NCBI RefSeq assembly: GCF_025913575.1
Contig: NZ_CP109785.1
Coordinates: 682,001 to 746,000 of the forward strand
DNA from: Halocatena marina
GTDB taxonomy: Archaea > Halobacteriota > Halobacteria > Halobacteriales > Haloarculaceae
DNA: 64,000 bases
Direction: 5' to 3'
The stretch's first letter is position 1. Every line of letters begins with the position of its first letter. Shown one piece after another: positions 43,832 to 53,497 of the stretch. The translations under genes were made by a program, and so were the position numbers. The notes beneath the pieces were generated by a model. The model searched no databases, was not told where the DNA came from, and saw only the letters and a list, made by a program, of their open reading frames with translations.

Positions 43832-44227
43832 GTGACCAATAATCAGTCTCTCGCCACAAGACTCAAAGAAGACCTAACAAATGACCTTCCAGTTAGTATC
43901 GTTTCTATCTTCCTTGCTATCGTCGCATCTTTCACATTTTCAACAATAAGTAGTATGTCTACCGGCAGCGTTTTGTTGGCGTTGAATATTGCCGTTTTCA
44001 TTCCGTATGCGTACGAACGTTACTGGCCAGTTGCGTACTCGACCGGCACAGCGGCAATTTGGACCCTTTCTGCGACACTAATCACAACTGGCCTCTTCAT
44101 CGGCGTATATCAAATTACGGTTGTTGTTCTTTCAATCAGTTCTGCTCCGGCAATCGCATTTGCTGTGACTGTGGTCATTCAGTATGGAACTGCAGCCCTG
44201 TTTGCTCGTGTTCGACGGGATGGGTAA
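43832..44227 (+). CDS. Small four-helix membrane protein
   Basis: 131 residues from GTG 43832. A basic, polar N-terminus (TRLKEDLTNDLPVS) is followed by about four membrane helices and ends RVRRDG. TATA-like CTTATTA about 27 bp upstream fits a leaderless start. First of three small genes on one strand (membrane protein, HTH, membrane protein). Family not recognised. Confidence 0.65.
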   Translation: MTNNQSLATRLKEDLTNDLPVSIVSIFLAIVASFTFSTISSMSTGSVLLALNIAVFIPYAYERYWPVAYSTGTAAIWTLSATLITTGLFIGVYQITVVVLSISSAPAIAFAVTVVIQYGTAALFARVRRDG

Positions 44228-44343
44228 GAGAAAACAACGGACGGTTCATGCTTCGAACAGCTATAATACATGTCATCGGAGGGAATAATTGGGCGTCCCA
44301 ACGGGGAAGACATAGAACGGTCACGGTCAGGAGGGAAAAACGT

Positions 44344-44688
44344 GTGATTGATGCCTCGGATAACGAGATACTCGAACTTCTCGCCGACAAATATGCTCAG
44401 ATGATTCTTCAACAGACACGAGACAAAGCAATGTCAGCGAAAGAACTCAGTGAAGAATGCGACATTTCCGTTTCTACAGTTTATCGACGAGCTGAACGGC
44501 TCGTCGAGTGCGGGCTTCTTTCTGAACGACGCGTTGCACACCCAGATGGCAATCACCATAGCATGTATGAGGCACGGCTGAACGAACTCACTATTCGTCT
44601 CGGAGATGAGGGTTTTGAAATAATTATTTCTGAGAAGCCAACAGGTGATCTCGCTGATCGATTTACAGAGATATGGGAGGGACTGTAA
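44344..44688 (+). CDS. ArsR-like winged-helix regulator
   Basis: 114 residues. SAKELSEECDISVSTVYRRAERLVECGLLSERR is a clear helix-turn-helix with wing. The leader helix is ASDNEILELLADKYAQMILQQT. GTG 44344 is preferred, with GGAGGG 8 bp upstream; the long upstream frame is not protein-like. Its TAA shares bases with the ATG of the membrane gene downstream (TAATG), a coupled regulator/membrane pair of the type that recurs in haloarchaea. Confidence 0.8.
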   Translation: MIDASDNEILELLADKYAQMILQQTRDKAMSAKELSEECDISVSTVYRRAERLVECGLLSERRVAHPDGNHHSMYEARLNELTIRLGDEGFEIIISEKPTGDLADRFTEIWEGL

Positions 44689-45032
44689 TGATCATCCTGC
44701 AAGGGGATAAAATTCAGACCCACGCCGATTATCTCCTCTTACTTTCTATCTCTCTGATTGCAGTCGGACTAGCGCTGTTTCTCGTGCTCCATGCCTATCG
44801 GGGGTACCGACGCAACGACAGTACACGGATGCTGTTTCTCGCAAGCGGCCTCTGTCTTCTCACAGTCGTTCCAATGACGCTCTCGATCGGGATCAGCTCA
44901 CTCGGACAGACAACAGCGCTCCAATCCCGAGTATATACATTCTATCTTCCGATAATAATTCGAGTGTGCGAGATTGGTGGTCTCTGTGCTCTTCTCTACT
45001 CACTGCTTATTATCCCTGACCGCTCTGAATAA
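44688..45032 (+). CDS. Small membrane protein coupled to the HTH gene (DUF7521-like)
   Basis: 114 residues from ATG 44688, overlapping the regulator stop by one base. Three membrane helices (about residues 15-38, 50-72, 85-108) with AYRGYRRNDSTRMLFLASGL between the first two. It resembles a haloarchaeal family (DUF7521) paired with winged-helix proteins; my family assignment is tentative. Possibly a membrane sensor whose partner is the HTH protein. Confidence 0.65.
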   Translation: MIILQGDKIQTHADYLLLLSISLIAVGLALFLVLHAYRGYRRNDSTRMLFLASGLCLLTVVPMTLSIGISSLGQTTALQSRVYTFYLPIIIRVCEIGGLCALLYSLLIIPDRSE

Positions 45033-45063
45033 TTTGATATCTATCCAGTAATTTCGAATCATC

Positions 45064-45615
45064 TCAGAGTCGTCGAGCCCTGAGAACGAACGTTTCGTGG
45101 CGTTCGTCAGCGTATTCGATCTCGAATCCAGCGTCGGTGAGTGCCGTTCGGGCGTCGGCAAGCGCGTAGCGTTCGTTTGTCGGTGGGCCGTCTTCCCCAG
45201 TTCCGTTGCTGGTCCAATCTGCGATTCCGATTACTCCATCAGGTTCTACAACACGCGCAAGTTCCTCAAGTGCCGCATCGCTTGCGAATTCGTGGTACGT
45301 CATCGTCGAGAATGCACAGTTCAGCGAAGCATCATCGAACGGGAGATCGCTCACTTCAGCAGTAACGCATTCGACGTTCTCAGGTACTCCTTTCTCACGG
45401 TATCGTTCGTGCATCTCATCTTGTACATCGACGGCGTACAGCGTTTCGGCATAGGGAGCCACGTCGTCTGTATAAAACCCCGTCCCACTACCGAGATCCG
45501 CGACCGTTCCGGACGGATTGAACAGCGAGAGCAGTTCCTCGACCGAAAGGTACCGGTATCGAGCGAAGTCTTCCAGCGCGTCGGCGTTCTCGATGTCGTA
45601 CGTGTGAAAGCCCAT
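45064..45615 (-). CDS. Class I SAM-dependent methyltransferase
   Basis: 183 residues. TVADLGSGTGFYTDDVA is the SAM loop, LYAVDVQDEMHERY motif post-I, and LPFDDASLNCAFSTMTYHEF motif II of UbiE/COQ5-like (Methyltransf_11) enzymes. Substrate unknown. Convergent with the DUF7521-like gene. Confidence 0.85.
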   Translation of the reverse strand: MGFHTYDIENADALEDFARYRYLSVEELLSLFNPSGTVADLGSGTGFYTDDVAPYAETLYAVDVQDEMHERYREKGVPENVECVTAEVSDLPFDDASLNCAFSTMTYHEFASDAALEELARVVEPDGVIGIADWTSNGTGEDGPPTNERYALADARTALTDAGFEIEYADERHETFVLRARRL

Positions 45616-45657
45616 ACGAGTGTGTTCTCTGCCGGCGGGGAAATAGCCTTAGACTCC

Positions 45658-46356
45658 TCATTTGTGACTGTACTCCCAACTTCCGAGCCCGAGCCCTCCA
45701 GCCACGACGACCAAGACAGACGTATAGCTTTGAGAGAGTACGACCGCGATGAGACCGAGTAGGGTGGAAACGACGAACGCGGGACGTGGATCCGCCTTCG
45801 TAAGCCGGTTCATTCCGACGAGAAACAGCAGTCCAAGGAGGATGCCTGTGAGGATATCAACAACGTAGTGAACGCCGAGAACGACACGAGAGAGCGCCAC
45901 GATCGTTACGATCGCTGCTGGTACGAGGTAGTTCTGCCCGTCCCGTTTCGTGAACAGCAGCGCTGCGCCACCGTACACAGCGGTCGATTTCAGGGCGTGC
46001 CCGCTGGGAAATCCAAAGCCACCGCTCGTCACCAGCGACTCGTACACCGGTTTGCTGCTCGCTGGAAGCCACGCCGGGAGCATAGCAGTCGTGGCTCCCG
46101 GCGGCCGCGGGAGCATAAAAACGTGCTTGAGACTCATTGTCAATGCAGACGTACCAAGTGCAAGCGCGAATAAGTACGAACAATCCTGTAACGGTGTATT
46201 CGTAATCGACGAATCACGGCTCACGATCCAATACGTCCCGATGATCCACAGTACAACGAACCACATATCGCCCAATTGTGTGATGAGTCCGGCGATAGCG
46301 ATAATCGACTCTGGAAGCTGCTTTATGACACCGATCTCTCCGAATCCACGCGACAT
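45658..46356 (-). CDS. PAP2-family membrane phosphatase
   Basis: 232 residues, about six membrane helices. All three lipid phosphatase motifs are seen: KHVFMLPRPPG, PSGHALKST and SRVVLGVHYVVDIL. Acts on phosphatidic acid- or polyprenyl-diphosphate-type lipids with the active site outside. The upstream spacer to folP (about 237 bp) is AT-rich. Confidence 0.9.
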   Translation of the reverse strand: MSRGFGEIGVIKQLPESIIAIAGLITQLGDMWFVVLWIIGTYWIVSRDSSITNTPLQDCSYLFALALGTSALTMSLKHVFMLPRPPGATTAMLPAWLPASSKPVYESLVTSGGFGFPSGHALKSTAVYGGAALLFTKRDGQNYLVPAAIVTIVALSRVVLGVHYVVDILTGILLGLLFLVGMNRLTKADPRPAFVVSTLLGLIAVVLSQSYTSVLVVVAGGLGLGSWEYSHK

Positions 46357-46593
46357 TTCGTCTACCTCTGAATGATCTGTCCTATTTGATCGTTGTATGC
46401 TTTATGAATACGATTAAACATCAAAAATCTCCATTGGAATATCACAATTGTATTATTTAGGAAAGAGAAGGGGCGGATGAGCTTCATTCTGACGATTATT
46501 CGTTGAATGTGTGTCTGTTACACACAAGGAATTGTTATGATGATATCGTTGACCGATCGTGCGGGCTTTGTGGCCGCCGTGCGAGGAACAAGT

Positions 46594-47751
46594 ATGCAGA
46601 ACGTGGACGCCGCCGGTCTCGGTATTGGTGATTCGTATTCACCTCGGATCATGGGTGTGCTCAACGTCAGCGAGGAGTCGCCGTATGAGCCGAGTGTGTT
46701 CGACGAGCCGAGCGGGGCAGCCGCCTACGTCGATGAGCGTCTCATCGATCAGGGAGCGGATATCGTTGACATCGGTCTCGAATCGGCGAACAAGCGGTTT
46801 TCAGTACTTTCAGCCGACGAGGAGTTAAAGCGGCTCGACACCGCTATCGAAACCATCGCATCGGTGAGTGGTGACGCCGTTTTCTCCATCGAGACGCGCT
46901 ATCACGAGGTTGCCGCTGCTGCTCTCGACGCAGGATTCGATATGGTGAACGACATCTGTGGCTTCGCCGATCCCGAAATGCCCCGTGTCTGTGAGGAGTA
47001 CGATGCTCCCGTCGTCAAAATGGCGAGTCCACCGGATCTCGAACGGCCGGGAGCGGTCGAATCTCCCGAGGAGATTTACGAAGCATTGCAGATGAACGGC
47101 TTCACAGACAAGACTATCATCGATCCCGCATTTGGCGGATGGAGTGCCGAGAAGACGCTCGAAGACGACCGGGAGACGTTCGCTCGCCTCGAGGAGTTCC
47201 GTGGACTGGGTCGACCACTCCTCGTCTCGATCAATCGCAAGAACTTCCTCCGGGAGCTTGCCGGACGCTCGACCGACGACGCGCTCCCCGTTTCGCTTGC
47301 AGCCACGTCGATGGCGGTCGAGCGCGGTGCTCACGTCATCCGTACACACGACGTCGCCGAGACGCGCGATGCGGCCATCATTGGACGGGAGTTCTCCCAG
47401 TACCGACCGTCGGAAACACGCCTTGGTATCGAGGAACTCGACGACGTTTCTCAAGGGATTGAACGCCACTTCGAGCAAAGCGATGGCAGCCCCGACAGCT
47501 CGGTGATACGGACGTTCGAGCTGTCGGGTCTTTCGACTGTCGACCAGAGCTGTCTTTCGACGCTTGCCGCTGAGCACGGTGCGACTTTCATCCACGGCGA
47601 ACGGGGGGTTCTCCTTGGCACAACCGAAGCGTTGTCGGCGCTCGCCGAGAACGGTGAGACGGGCGCTGTCAGTGAGAAAATGGATGACGATCACGCGTCG
47701 CTCGAACCAGTACTGGAAGCGATCGAAGAGCGGGTGAACGGAGGTCGGTAG
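46594..47751 (+). CDS. folP: Dihydropteroate synthase with C-terminal extension
   Basis: 385 residues from ATG 46594 (MQNVDAAGLGIG). IMGVLNVSEESPYEPSVF is the family opening; GADIVDIGLESANKRF and the barrel with DICGFADPEMPRV and SLAATSMAVERGAHVIRTHDVAETRDA follow. Some canonical residues differ (for example GxES instead of GGES), and about 110 residues after the barrel (from RPSETRLGIEEL) form an extra domain I do not recognise. It makes the pterin-aminobenzoate part of folate, or an archaeal variant. It is followed 1 bp later by mptE, the enzyme that supplies its pyrophosphorylated pterin. Confidence 0.85.
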   Translation: MQNVDAAGLGIGDSYSPRIMGVLNVSEESPYEPSVFDEPSGAAAYVDERLIDQGADIVDIGLESANKRFSVLSADEELKRLDTAIETIASVSGDAVFSIETRYHEVAAAALDAGFDMVNDICGFADPEMPRVCEEYDAPVVKMASPPDLERPGAVESPEEIYEALQMNGFTDKTIIDPAFGGWSAEKTLEDDRETFARLEEFRGLGRPLLVSINRKNFLRELAGRSTDDALPVSLAATSMAVERGAHVIRTHDVAETRDAAIIGREFSQYRPSETRLGIEELDDVSQGIERHFEQSDGSPDSSVIRTFELSGLSTVDQSCLSTLAAEHGATFIHGERGVLLGTTEALSALAENGETGAVSEKMDDDHASLEPVLEAIEERVNGGR

Positions 47752-47752
47752 C

Positions 47753-48436
47753 GTGGATTTCGCCGACTGGGAGCCAGTGTATACAGCAATTCTCGACGAT
47801 TTTGGGTTCGACAGAGCTGGCGACGAGCGCGCCCGTGATCTGCTGGGGGACCTCACCACCGAATTCGATCTCTCTCGTCTCGTATTCACCGGTGGAACGG
47901 TCGCAGTCGTCGGTGGTGGTCCGTTGCCTTCGGAAGAACTCGCACGTGTTCACAGAGCAGACCGTGTCGTAGCCGTCGCTCACGCGGCCGAGATCTGCCG
48001 TCGTGAGGATATTCCAATCGATCTCGTGGTCACAGATCTCGATACAGACCCTGAACGAGCGGTGGTGCTGACTCAGGGAACGCCAGTTGCGGTTGCTGCT
48101 CACGGTGATAACATCCCTGCACTCGAAGCGTTTGTCCCGAAAATGACCCAGCGGAACGTGCTCGGGACAACACAAGCCAACCCGATCGGCCATCTGCTGA
48201 ACGTGGGTGGGTTCACAGATGGTGATCGTGCTGCCTTCATCGCCGACCACTGTGGGGCGAAATCGTTGATCTTCCCCGGCTGGGACTTCGATGATCCCGA
48301 CGTGAATCCCATCAAACGCCGAAAGCTCGCGTGGGCCGAACGGCTGCTCCGCTGGCTCGAACAGAGACGAAACGAACGCTTTGCAGTGCTCGATGGGCGA
48401 CGCGCGGCCATCGATACGACTGTGATTCCCGATTGA
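47753..48436 (+). CDS. mptE: 6-hydroxymethyl-7,8-dihydropterin pyrophosphokinase MptE
   Basis: 227 residues, archaeal-type HPPK (unrelated to bacterial FolK). VAVVGGGPLPSEELARV and DRVVAVAHAA, then IDLVVTDLDTDPE and ANPIGHLLNVGGFTDGDRAAFIADH match COG1634. GTG start 1 bp after folP gives a pterin operon: MptE activates 6-hydroxymethyl-dihydropterin and FolP condenses it. Confidence 0.92.
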   Translation: MDFADWEPVYTAILDDFGFDRAGDERARDLLGDLTTEFDLSRLVFTGGTVAVVGGGPLPSEELARVHRADRVVAVAHAAEICRREDIPIDLVVTDLDTDPERAVVLTQGTPVAVAAHGDNIPALEAFVPKMTQRNVLGTTQANPIGHLLNVGGFTDGDRAAFIADHCGAKSLIFPGWDFDDPDVNPIKRRKLAWAERLLRWLEQRRNERFAVLDGRRAAIDTTVIPD

Positions 48437-48480
48437 GTCCAGCCTCGAAGCTATCCCTCTGAATTTGAATACGAGCGTCT

Positions 48481-48888
48481 CTATCGTCGGTCGCGCTCGC
48501 CGTGGACGAGAAACGCGAGTGCTCCACCGATGAGCCCGAGGTTCTTGATGAAATGGACCATCTGAGCTTCTTTTTGATCCTCGTCAACGGCCCAGAAATC
48601 GTGCATCGTCGGCGTGACACCAACAAGAAACGTCAACACCGAGATGGCGGCGAGTCTCGGGAGCCGCCAGAGCATGATTCCAACGCTGCCAAACAGGAGT
48701 GCACCGCTGACGAAGGGCACTGTCTGTTCGGGATTTGGCGCGTTGTTGCTCTCTGCGTACTCGATCTTCTCATCGAGATTGCGTAAGTTATCAATAGCCG
48801 AGAACGCGAGCACACTCCCGAACACCAGCCGAGCCAAAAGAAACACCCGTCCACATGGTCGCTCGTCAGTCGTTTCCTCGTCAGTCAT
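48481..48888 (-). CDS. DoxX family membrane protein
   Basis: 135 residues with four membrane helices. RLVFGSVLAFSAIDNLRNL and NLGLIGGALAFLVHG at the C-terminus are DoxX-like. A long polar stretch (DEKIEYAESNNAPNPEQ) follows helix 1. Function in archaea is unclear, often linked to redox or sulfur metabolism. Convergent with mptE. Confidence 0.85.
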   Translation of the reverse strand: MTDEETTDERPCGRVFLLARLVFGSVLAFSAIDNLRNLDEKIEYAESNNAPNPEQTVPFVSGALLFGSVGIMLWRLPRLAAISVLTFLVGVTPTMHDFWAVDEDQKEAQMVHFIKNLGLIGGALAFLVHGERDRR

Positions 48889-49035
48889 CAGTCACTCACC
48901 TCCAAGACAGAGTGCATACCCAACGCTTCTCCCGCTAGCGTCTTAGTTCTTGATTGTTCCGTAATCATTCGATCTCCAAGCGTATGTAACGCGATTCTCC
49001 GACCCGTGACCCTTAATCGACTCGCACCACTATCA

Positions 49036-51870
49036 ATGTTGATGACGGAGGGTAAGACCGTCGGCGGTGCGGACGCGTTTACACATCTCGGTGATGCGGT
49101 CCGGTCGGCGCTTTCTGAACGGGGATTTGCAACCCCGACTGAGCCACAGCGCCGGGCAATTCCGGTTCTGGCCACCGGGTCGAACGCGCTCATTGTCGCT
49201 CCCACCGGAACGGGTAAAACTGAGACCGCAATGCTACCGGTGTTCGACGCTGTCGCCGGGACAGACCGCCACGGCATCTCCGTGCTCTACATTACGCCGC
49301 TTCGAGCACTGAATCGGGATATGCGCGATCGACTCGAATGGTGGGGTGAGCAGTTGGACATCGATATCGACGTCCGTCACGGCGACACGACCCGATATCA
49401 GCGCACGAAACAGGCGGATGATCCGCCCGACGTTCTCGTCACGACACCAGAAACCGTTCAGGCGATGCTCACGGGCTCGAAGCTCAGACGAGCGCTGGAA
49501 GATGTCGAACACGTCGTCGTGGATGAAGTCCACGAGCTCGCAAACTCAAAGCGTGGTGCACAGCTCACCATCGGTCTCGAACGGCTTCGGGAACTCGCGG
49601 GATCGTTCCAGCGCATTGGTCTTTCGGCAACCGTCGGCGATCCCGAAGACGTTGGACGATTTCTCACGGGTGATCGAGGCTGTGACATCGTCGAAGTCGA
49701 CGTCGGGAGCACGCTCGACATTCGCGTTCGTACCCCCGAAATCACGCCGGAAGACGAGCGATTAGCTGGCCGATTGATGACCGACGAAGAGACCGCCAGC
49801 CACATCCGTTTGATACGCGACCTCATCGACGAGCACGAATCGACGCTCGTCTTCGTCAACACCCGCCAGACCGCGGAAGCGCTCGGCTCCCGTTTCAAAG
49901 AACTGGATCTGAGTGTTGGTATCCACCACGGCTCGCTCTCGAAACCTGCCCGTATCGAGGTCGAAGACCGGTTCAAGGCCGGCGAGCTCGCTTCGCTCTT
50001 GTGCACTTCCTCGATGGAACTCGGCATCGATGTCGGTCGCATTGATCACGTCATTCAGTATTCGAGCCCGCGACAGGTCTCTCGCCTCCTCCAGCGCGTT
50101 GGACGAGCGGGTCACCGTCAGGACGTCCTGTCGTCGGGGACGATCATCACCACACTACCGGGAGATACGTTCGAAGCACTCGATATCGCAACGAAGGCAG
50201 TCGATGGAACAGTCGAACCGACGGAAATCCACGAGGGAAGTCTCGACACCGTCGCCAATCAGATCGCCGGGCTGTTGATGGGCACAGGTGAGATCGGAGC
50301 GATGCGTGCCTACGAGATCGTTACTCGGGCGTACCCGTTTCGCACACTCACTCAGGAGTCGTTTCGCGCTGTTGTCCGAGAGCTGTCGAACAACCGTCTC
50401 CTTTGGCTCGATGAGGATGCCGATCGTCTCGAAAAATCTGGCGGGACGTGGCAGTACTTCTACGACAATCTGTCGATGATTCCGGATGAGGCGACCTACG
50501 CTGTCGAGGACGTGGCGAGCGGGCGACAGATCGGAACGCTCGATGAACGGTTCGTCGTGAACTTTGCCGAACCGGGTGAGGTGTTCATCCAACGCGGTGA
50601 GATGTGGCGCATCGTCGAGGTCGATGACGGGGACGAGGAGGTCACAGTGACACCGATCGAAGATCCTGGTGGTGAGGTTCCTTCGTGGACTGGACAGGAG
50701 ATTCCCGTTCCATTCGCGGTCGCACAGGGTGTCGGTTCGCTCCGCGCAACGGCCCGTCAGGCGTTCGACGATGGGGCCTCCCGAGCGACGGCCGCCCGCC
50801 AGCTCTGCGAGCGCTATCCGACCGACGAGCACACAGCACAGGAAGCGCTCGCACAGATCGAAAAGCACACGATGGCGATGCCCGATGCGGATCGGATCGT
50901 CGTCGAATCCTACGGCCGTGAGATCGTCATCAACGCCTGCTTCGGGCATATGATCAACGAAACGATCGGGCGGGTTATTTCGGCGCTCATCGGCCAGCAA
51001 ACCGGATCCTCCGTTGGGCTCGAAACGGATCCATACCGCATCGCGTGTGAAGTCCCACGCGGAGTCACACCAACAGACGTGATCGAGGTGTTGGAGACAA
51101 CCGTGCCAGAGCACGTCGAGGGAGTCATCGAACTGAGCCTGAAGCGTGCCGCTGTGTTGAAGTTTAAACTCGCACAGGTTGCGACGAAATTCGGGGCGTT
51201 GAAACGCTGGCACGGCTCCGGATCGTTCGGTCGGACGCGCCTGCTCGATGCGCTTGCGGATACGCCTGTCTACGACGAAGCCGTCCGCGAGGTGCTCTAC
51301 GAGGAGCTTGCTGTCCCTGAAACGATTGACATCTTCCGGCAGATCCAGTCGGGCGGGATCGATATCGCTGTTGTCAGCGGACGAACCCCAATCGGAACCG
51401 GTGGTCGCTCTTCGGGACGCGAACTCCTTACGCCCGAGAACGCCGATGCAAGCGTCGTCCAGACCGTCAAAGAGCGCATCCGAGACGACCGGGTCATTCT
51501 CTTTTGTCTCCACTGCACGGAGTGGGAGCGGACCCAAACGGTGAAACGCGTCCCTGATCAACCCGAGTGCCCGAACTGCGGTTCGACCCAAATCGCTGCG
51601 CTCAATCCGTGGGACGACGACACGGTGAAAGCGGTGCGAGTCTCAGAAAAGGACGAAGAACAGGAGAAGATGACCCAACGCGCCTACCGCGCGGCGAATC
51701 TCGTTCAGAGCCACGGCAAGCGAGCGGTCATCGCGCTCGCTGCACGCGGCGTCGGCCCGCACAACGCAGCGCGGATCATCTCGAAACTCCGGGAGAATGA
51801 AGACGACTTCTATCGAGACATCCTTTCACAGGAACGACAGTACGCGCGAACGAAATCGTTCTGGGAGTAG
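49036..51870 (+). CDS. lhr: Large helicase-related protein Lhr
   Basis: 944-residue superfamily 2 DNA helicase. Walker A is APTGTGKTETAMLP near residue 57, the DEVH box is VVVDEVHELANSKRGAQL, and the motif VI region is QRVGRAGHRQD. After the RecA pair come a winged helix and the large Lhr C-terminal region, with a Cys4 zinc site (CLHC and CPNC) near residue 835 and a C-terminal helical part. Acts in DNA repair. ATG 49036 is preferred over 49006; ATG 49042 is also possible. Confidence 0.92.
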   Translation: MLMTEGKTVGGADAFTHLGDAVRSALSERGFATPTEPQRRAIPVLATGSNALIVAPTGTGKTETAMLPVFDAVAGTDRHGISVLYITPLRALNRDMRDRLEWWGEQLDIDIDVRHGDTTRYQRTKQADDPPDVLVTTPETVQAMLTGSKLRRALEDVEHVVVDEVHELANSKRGAQLTIGLERLRELAGSFQRIGLSATVGDPEDVGRFLTGDRGCDIVEVDVGSTLDIRVRTPEITPEDERLAGRLMTDEETASHIRLIRDLIDEHESTLVFVNTRQTAEALGSRFKELDLSVGIHHGSLSKPARIEVEDRFKAGELASLLCTSSMELGIDVGRIDHVIQYSSPRQVSRLLQRVGRAGHRQDVLSSGTIITTLPGDTFEALDIATKAVDGTVEPTEIHEGSLDTVANQIAGLLMGTGEIGAMRAYEIVTRAYPFRTLTQESFRAVVRELSNNRLLWLDEDADRLEKSGGTWQYFYDNLSMIPDEATYAVEDVASGRQIGTLDERFVVNFAEPGEVFIQRGEMWRIVEVDDGDEEVTVTPIEDPGGEVPSWTGQEIPVPFAVAQGVGSLRATARQAFDDGASRATAARQLCERYPTDEHTAQEALAQIEKHTMAMPDADRIVVESYGREIVINACFGHMINETIGRVISALIGQQTGSSVGLETDPYRIACEVPRGVTPTDVIEVLETTVPEHVEGVIELSLKRAAVLKFKLAQVATKFGALKRWHGSGSFGRTRLLDALADTPVYDEAVREVLYEELAVPETIDIFRQIQSGGIDIAVVSGRTPIGTGGRSSGRELLTPENADASVVQTVKERIRDDRVILFCLHCTEWERTQTVKRVPDQPECPNCGSTQIAALNPWDDDTVKAVRVSEKDEEQEKMTQRAYRAANLVQSHGKRAVIALAARGVGPHNAARIISKLRENEDDFYRDILSQERQYARTKSFWE

Positions 51871-51912
51871 TCTTGCCATATCTTCCACTGGAAAATCCCG
51901 GTATCCGACTTT

Positions 51913-52914
51913 TCACCCTGATCTGTGTGGGTCTCCGTGAACGAGCAAGTCGAGAATCAGTTCTCGGAACCGCTCTCCGTCCACCGATTCGACGACACGG
52001 GTGTTCGCGGGCAGGTCGGTGACGCCGTTCTCATCAACTAAGCTGTACCCCCGCGTCATCCCCTCTCGTTCGTCGACAGCAACTGGATACGTGTTTGTCT
52101 CGGTGATGATCGATGGATCGAGAAGTCCCGCGATGGTCAGCGAATCGGATTGCGTCGTTCCGTCGATTCCTTGCGTTTCGCGGGTGTGTTCGCACGCTGG
52201 CCGAGCGGTTTCGAGGAAGAAATCGGCGTACGGCGACTCCGATCGCGCTGCCTCTATCGGTTCGAATTCTTCGGTCCTGAGTGTCGCGTGTTCGAGACAG
52301 ACACCCCAATCGACGAGCGTAACGTCGATTTCGGATAGCACTCGCGTTGCAGCGTCCGGATCGACCCAGAAGTTGAACTCGGCAGCCGGCGTCACGTTCC
52401 CGAGGCAGTTGCGCGCGCCTCCCATCACCCAGACGGAATCGAGTAACTCACCCAAATTGGGCTCGTGCTGGAGCGCCACCGCGACGTTCGTCAACGGACC
52501 GATACAGGCGAGTGTAATCTCACCGGGGTTCTCTCTTGCGGTTCGAACGATGTACTCGACTGCGTGTTCGTCGGCCGACGGAATCCCCGTCTCCGGAAAG
52601 AGGTCCCCACCGAGACCGCCCGTTCCGTGGACTTCTTCGGCCGTCTCGTGATCTTTTATGAGCGGTGACCGCGCGCCTTCGTAGACAGGTACGTCTTCTG
52701 CATCCGCCAGCGCGAGCGTGTACTTTGCGTTCTCGACCTCGTGTTCGAATTCAACGTTCCCGGCGACGACAGTCACTCCTTCGAGGACAGCGTGATCCGA
52801 ACACACCGCGAGCAGCAGAGCTATCGTATCATCCCCGGCGGTGTCTGTATCGACAATTAAGCGGCGAGCGCTGTCACTGTCTGCTTTCACGTTCGCAGTT
52901 GTATTCGTCTCCAT
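51913..52914 (-). CDS. Inosine-uridine-type nucleoside hydrolase
   Basis: 333 residues from ATG 52914 (METNTTANVK). The signature RLIVDTDTAGDDTIALLLA carries the calcium-binding Asp cluster. EITLACIGPLTNVAVAL and FNFWVDPDAATRVL complete the ligand set. It splits ribonucleosides to base and ribose for salvage. A second nucleoside-degrading enzyme of another family is at 36289. Confidence 0.92.
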   Translation of the reverse strand: METNTTANVKADSDSARRLIVDTDTAGDDTIALLLAVCSDHAVLEGVTVVAGNVEFEHEVENAKYTLALADAEDVPVYEGARSPLIKDHETAEEVHGTGGLGGDLFPETGIPSADEHAVEYIVRTARENPGEITLACIGPLTNVAVALQHEPNLGELLDSVWVMGGARNCLGNVTPAAEFNFWVDPDAATRVLSEIDVTLVDWGVCLEHATLRTEEFEPIEAARSESPYADFFLETARPACEHTRETQGIDGTTQSDSLTIAGLLDPSIITETNTYPVAVDEREGMTRGYSLVDENGVTDLPANTRVVESVDGERFRELILDLLVHGDPHRSG

Positions 52915-53012
52915 CTTTCTATCCTCTCTTGTTGGGGGCCACAACACAAGTATGTGCACGCTCTGATAGCATCCGAGAACGAACAACTATCATTCATTAC
53001 TAGTGAACGAAA

Positions 53013-53022
53013 TTATTTTATA
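53013..53022 (+). promoter_or_regulatory. TATA box of the SHOCT gene
   Basis: TTATTTTATA, centred 27 bp before ATG 53045; supports that start and leaderless transcription. Confidence 0.5.
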
Positions 53023-53044
53023 CGACTCTCGAATGCGATAGTAT

Positions 53045-53458
53045 ATGTGTGGTCGTCTCGCTGACGCTGCCCCCGATAGTGCCTTCGGACGCGTAGTAGT
53101 GGCCGTTCTGTCCGCATCGATTGGTGTTCCAGCAGCCATTGTTACGATCTTTGGACTGGGAAGTGAGATGTTTTTGCTAATTCCGATCGCCGTCGCGTGT
53201 GTAACTCTCTACGTTGCAGCTACCTACACGATGAGCGTTATCACGGACGCCGAACAGACCCCCGACACCGAACAACAATCCGAGAGCCAAGAGGCAGATT
53301 CTTCGACGGACCCTATCGCCACCCTCCGGATGCGATACGCTCGTGGTGAACTCACCGATCAGGAGTTCGAACATCGCCTCGAACGGCTGCTCGAAACCGA
53401 ATCAAATTCGGAATCGGAATCGGAACGACAACCAGATCGCCTCGGAGAGCTCGTCTGA
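53045..53458 (+). CDS. Membrane protein with C-terminal SHOCT domain
   Basis: 137 residues. Two membrane helices (about residues 15-38 and 42-65), a polar linker rich in Ser/Glu/Gln, then the SHOCT motif LRMRYARGELTDQEFEHRLERLL at residues 97-120. A TATA-like TTATTTTATA centred 27 bp before ATG 53045 indicates a leaderless message. SHOCT domains are thought to mediate oligomerisation. Function unknown. Confidence 0.85.
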   Translation: MCGRLADAAPDSAFGRVVVAVLSASIGVPAAIVTIFGLGSEMFLLIPIAVACVTLYVAATYTMSVITDAEQTPDTEQQSESQEADSSTDPIATLRMRYARGELTDQEFEHRLERLLETESNSESESERQPDRLGELV

Positions 53459-53497
53459 TTCAGACTGTGTACCGCAAGTAGTTGATTTCTTCTCGCG

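Noticed and set aside
46825..47889. 354-codon open frame on the minus strand
   Set aside because: Antisense to folP and mptE, no protein-like motif.
50155..51591. 478-codon open frame on the minus strand
   Set aside because: Antisense to lhr, with no motif and typical shadow composition.
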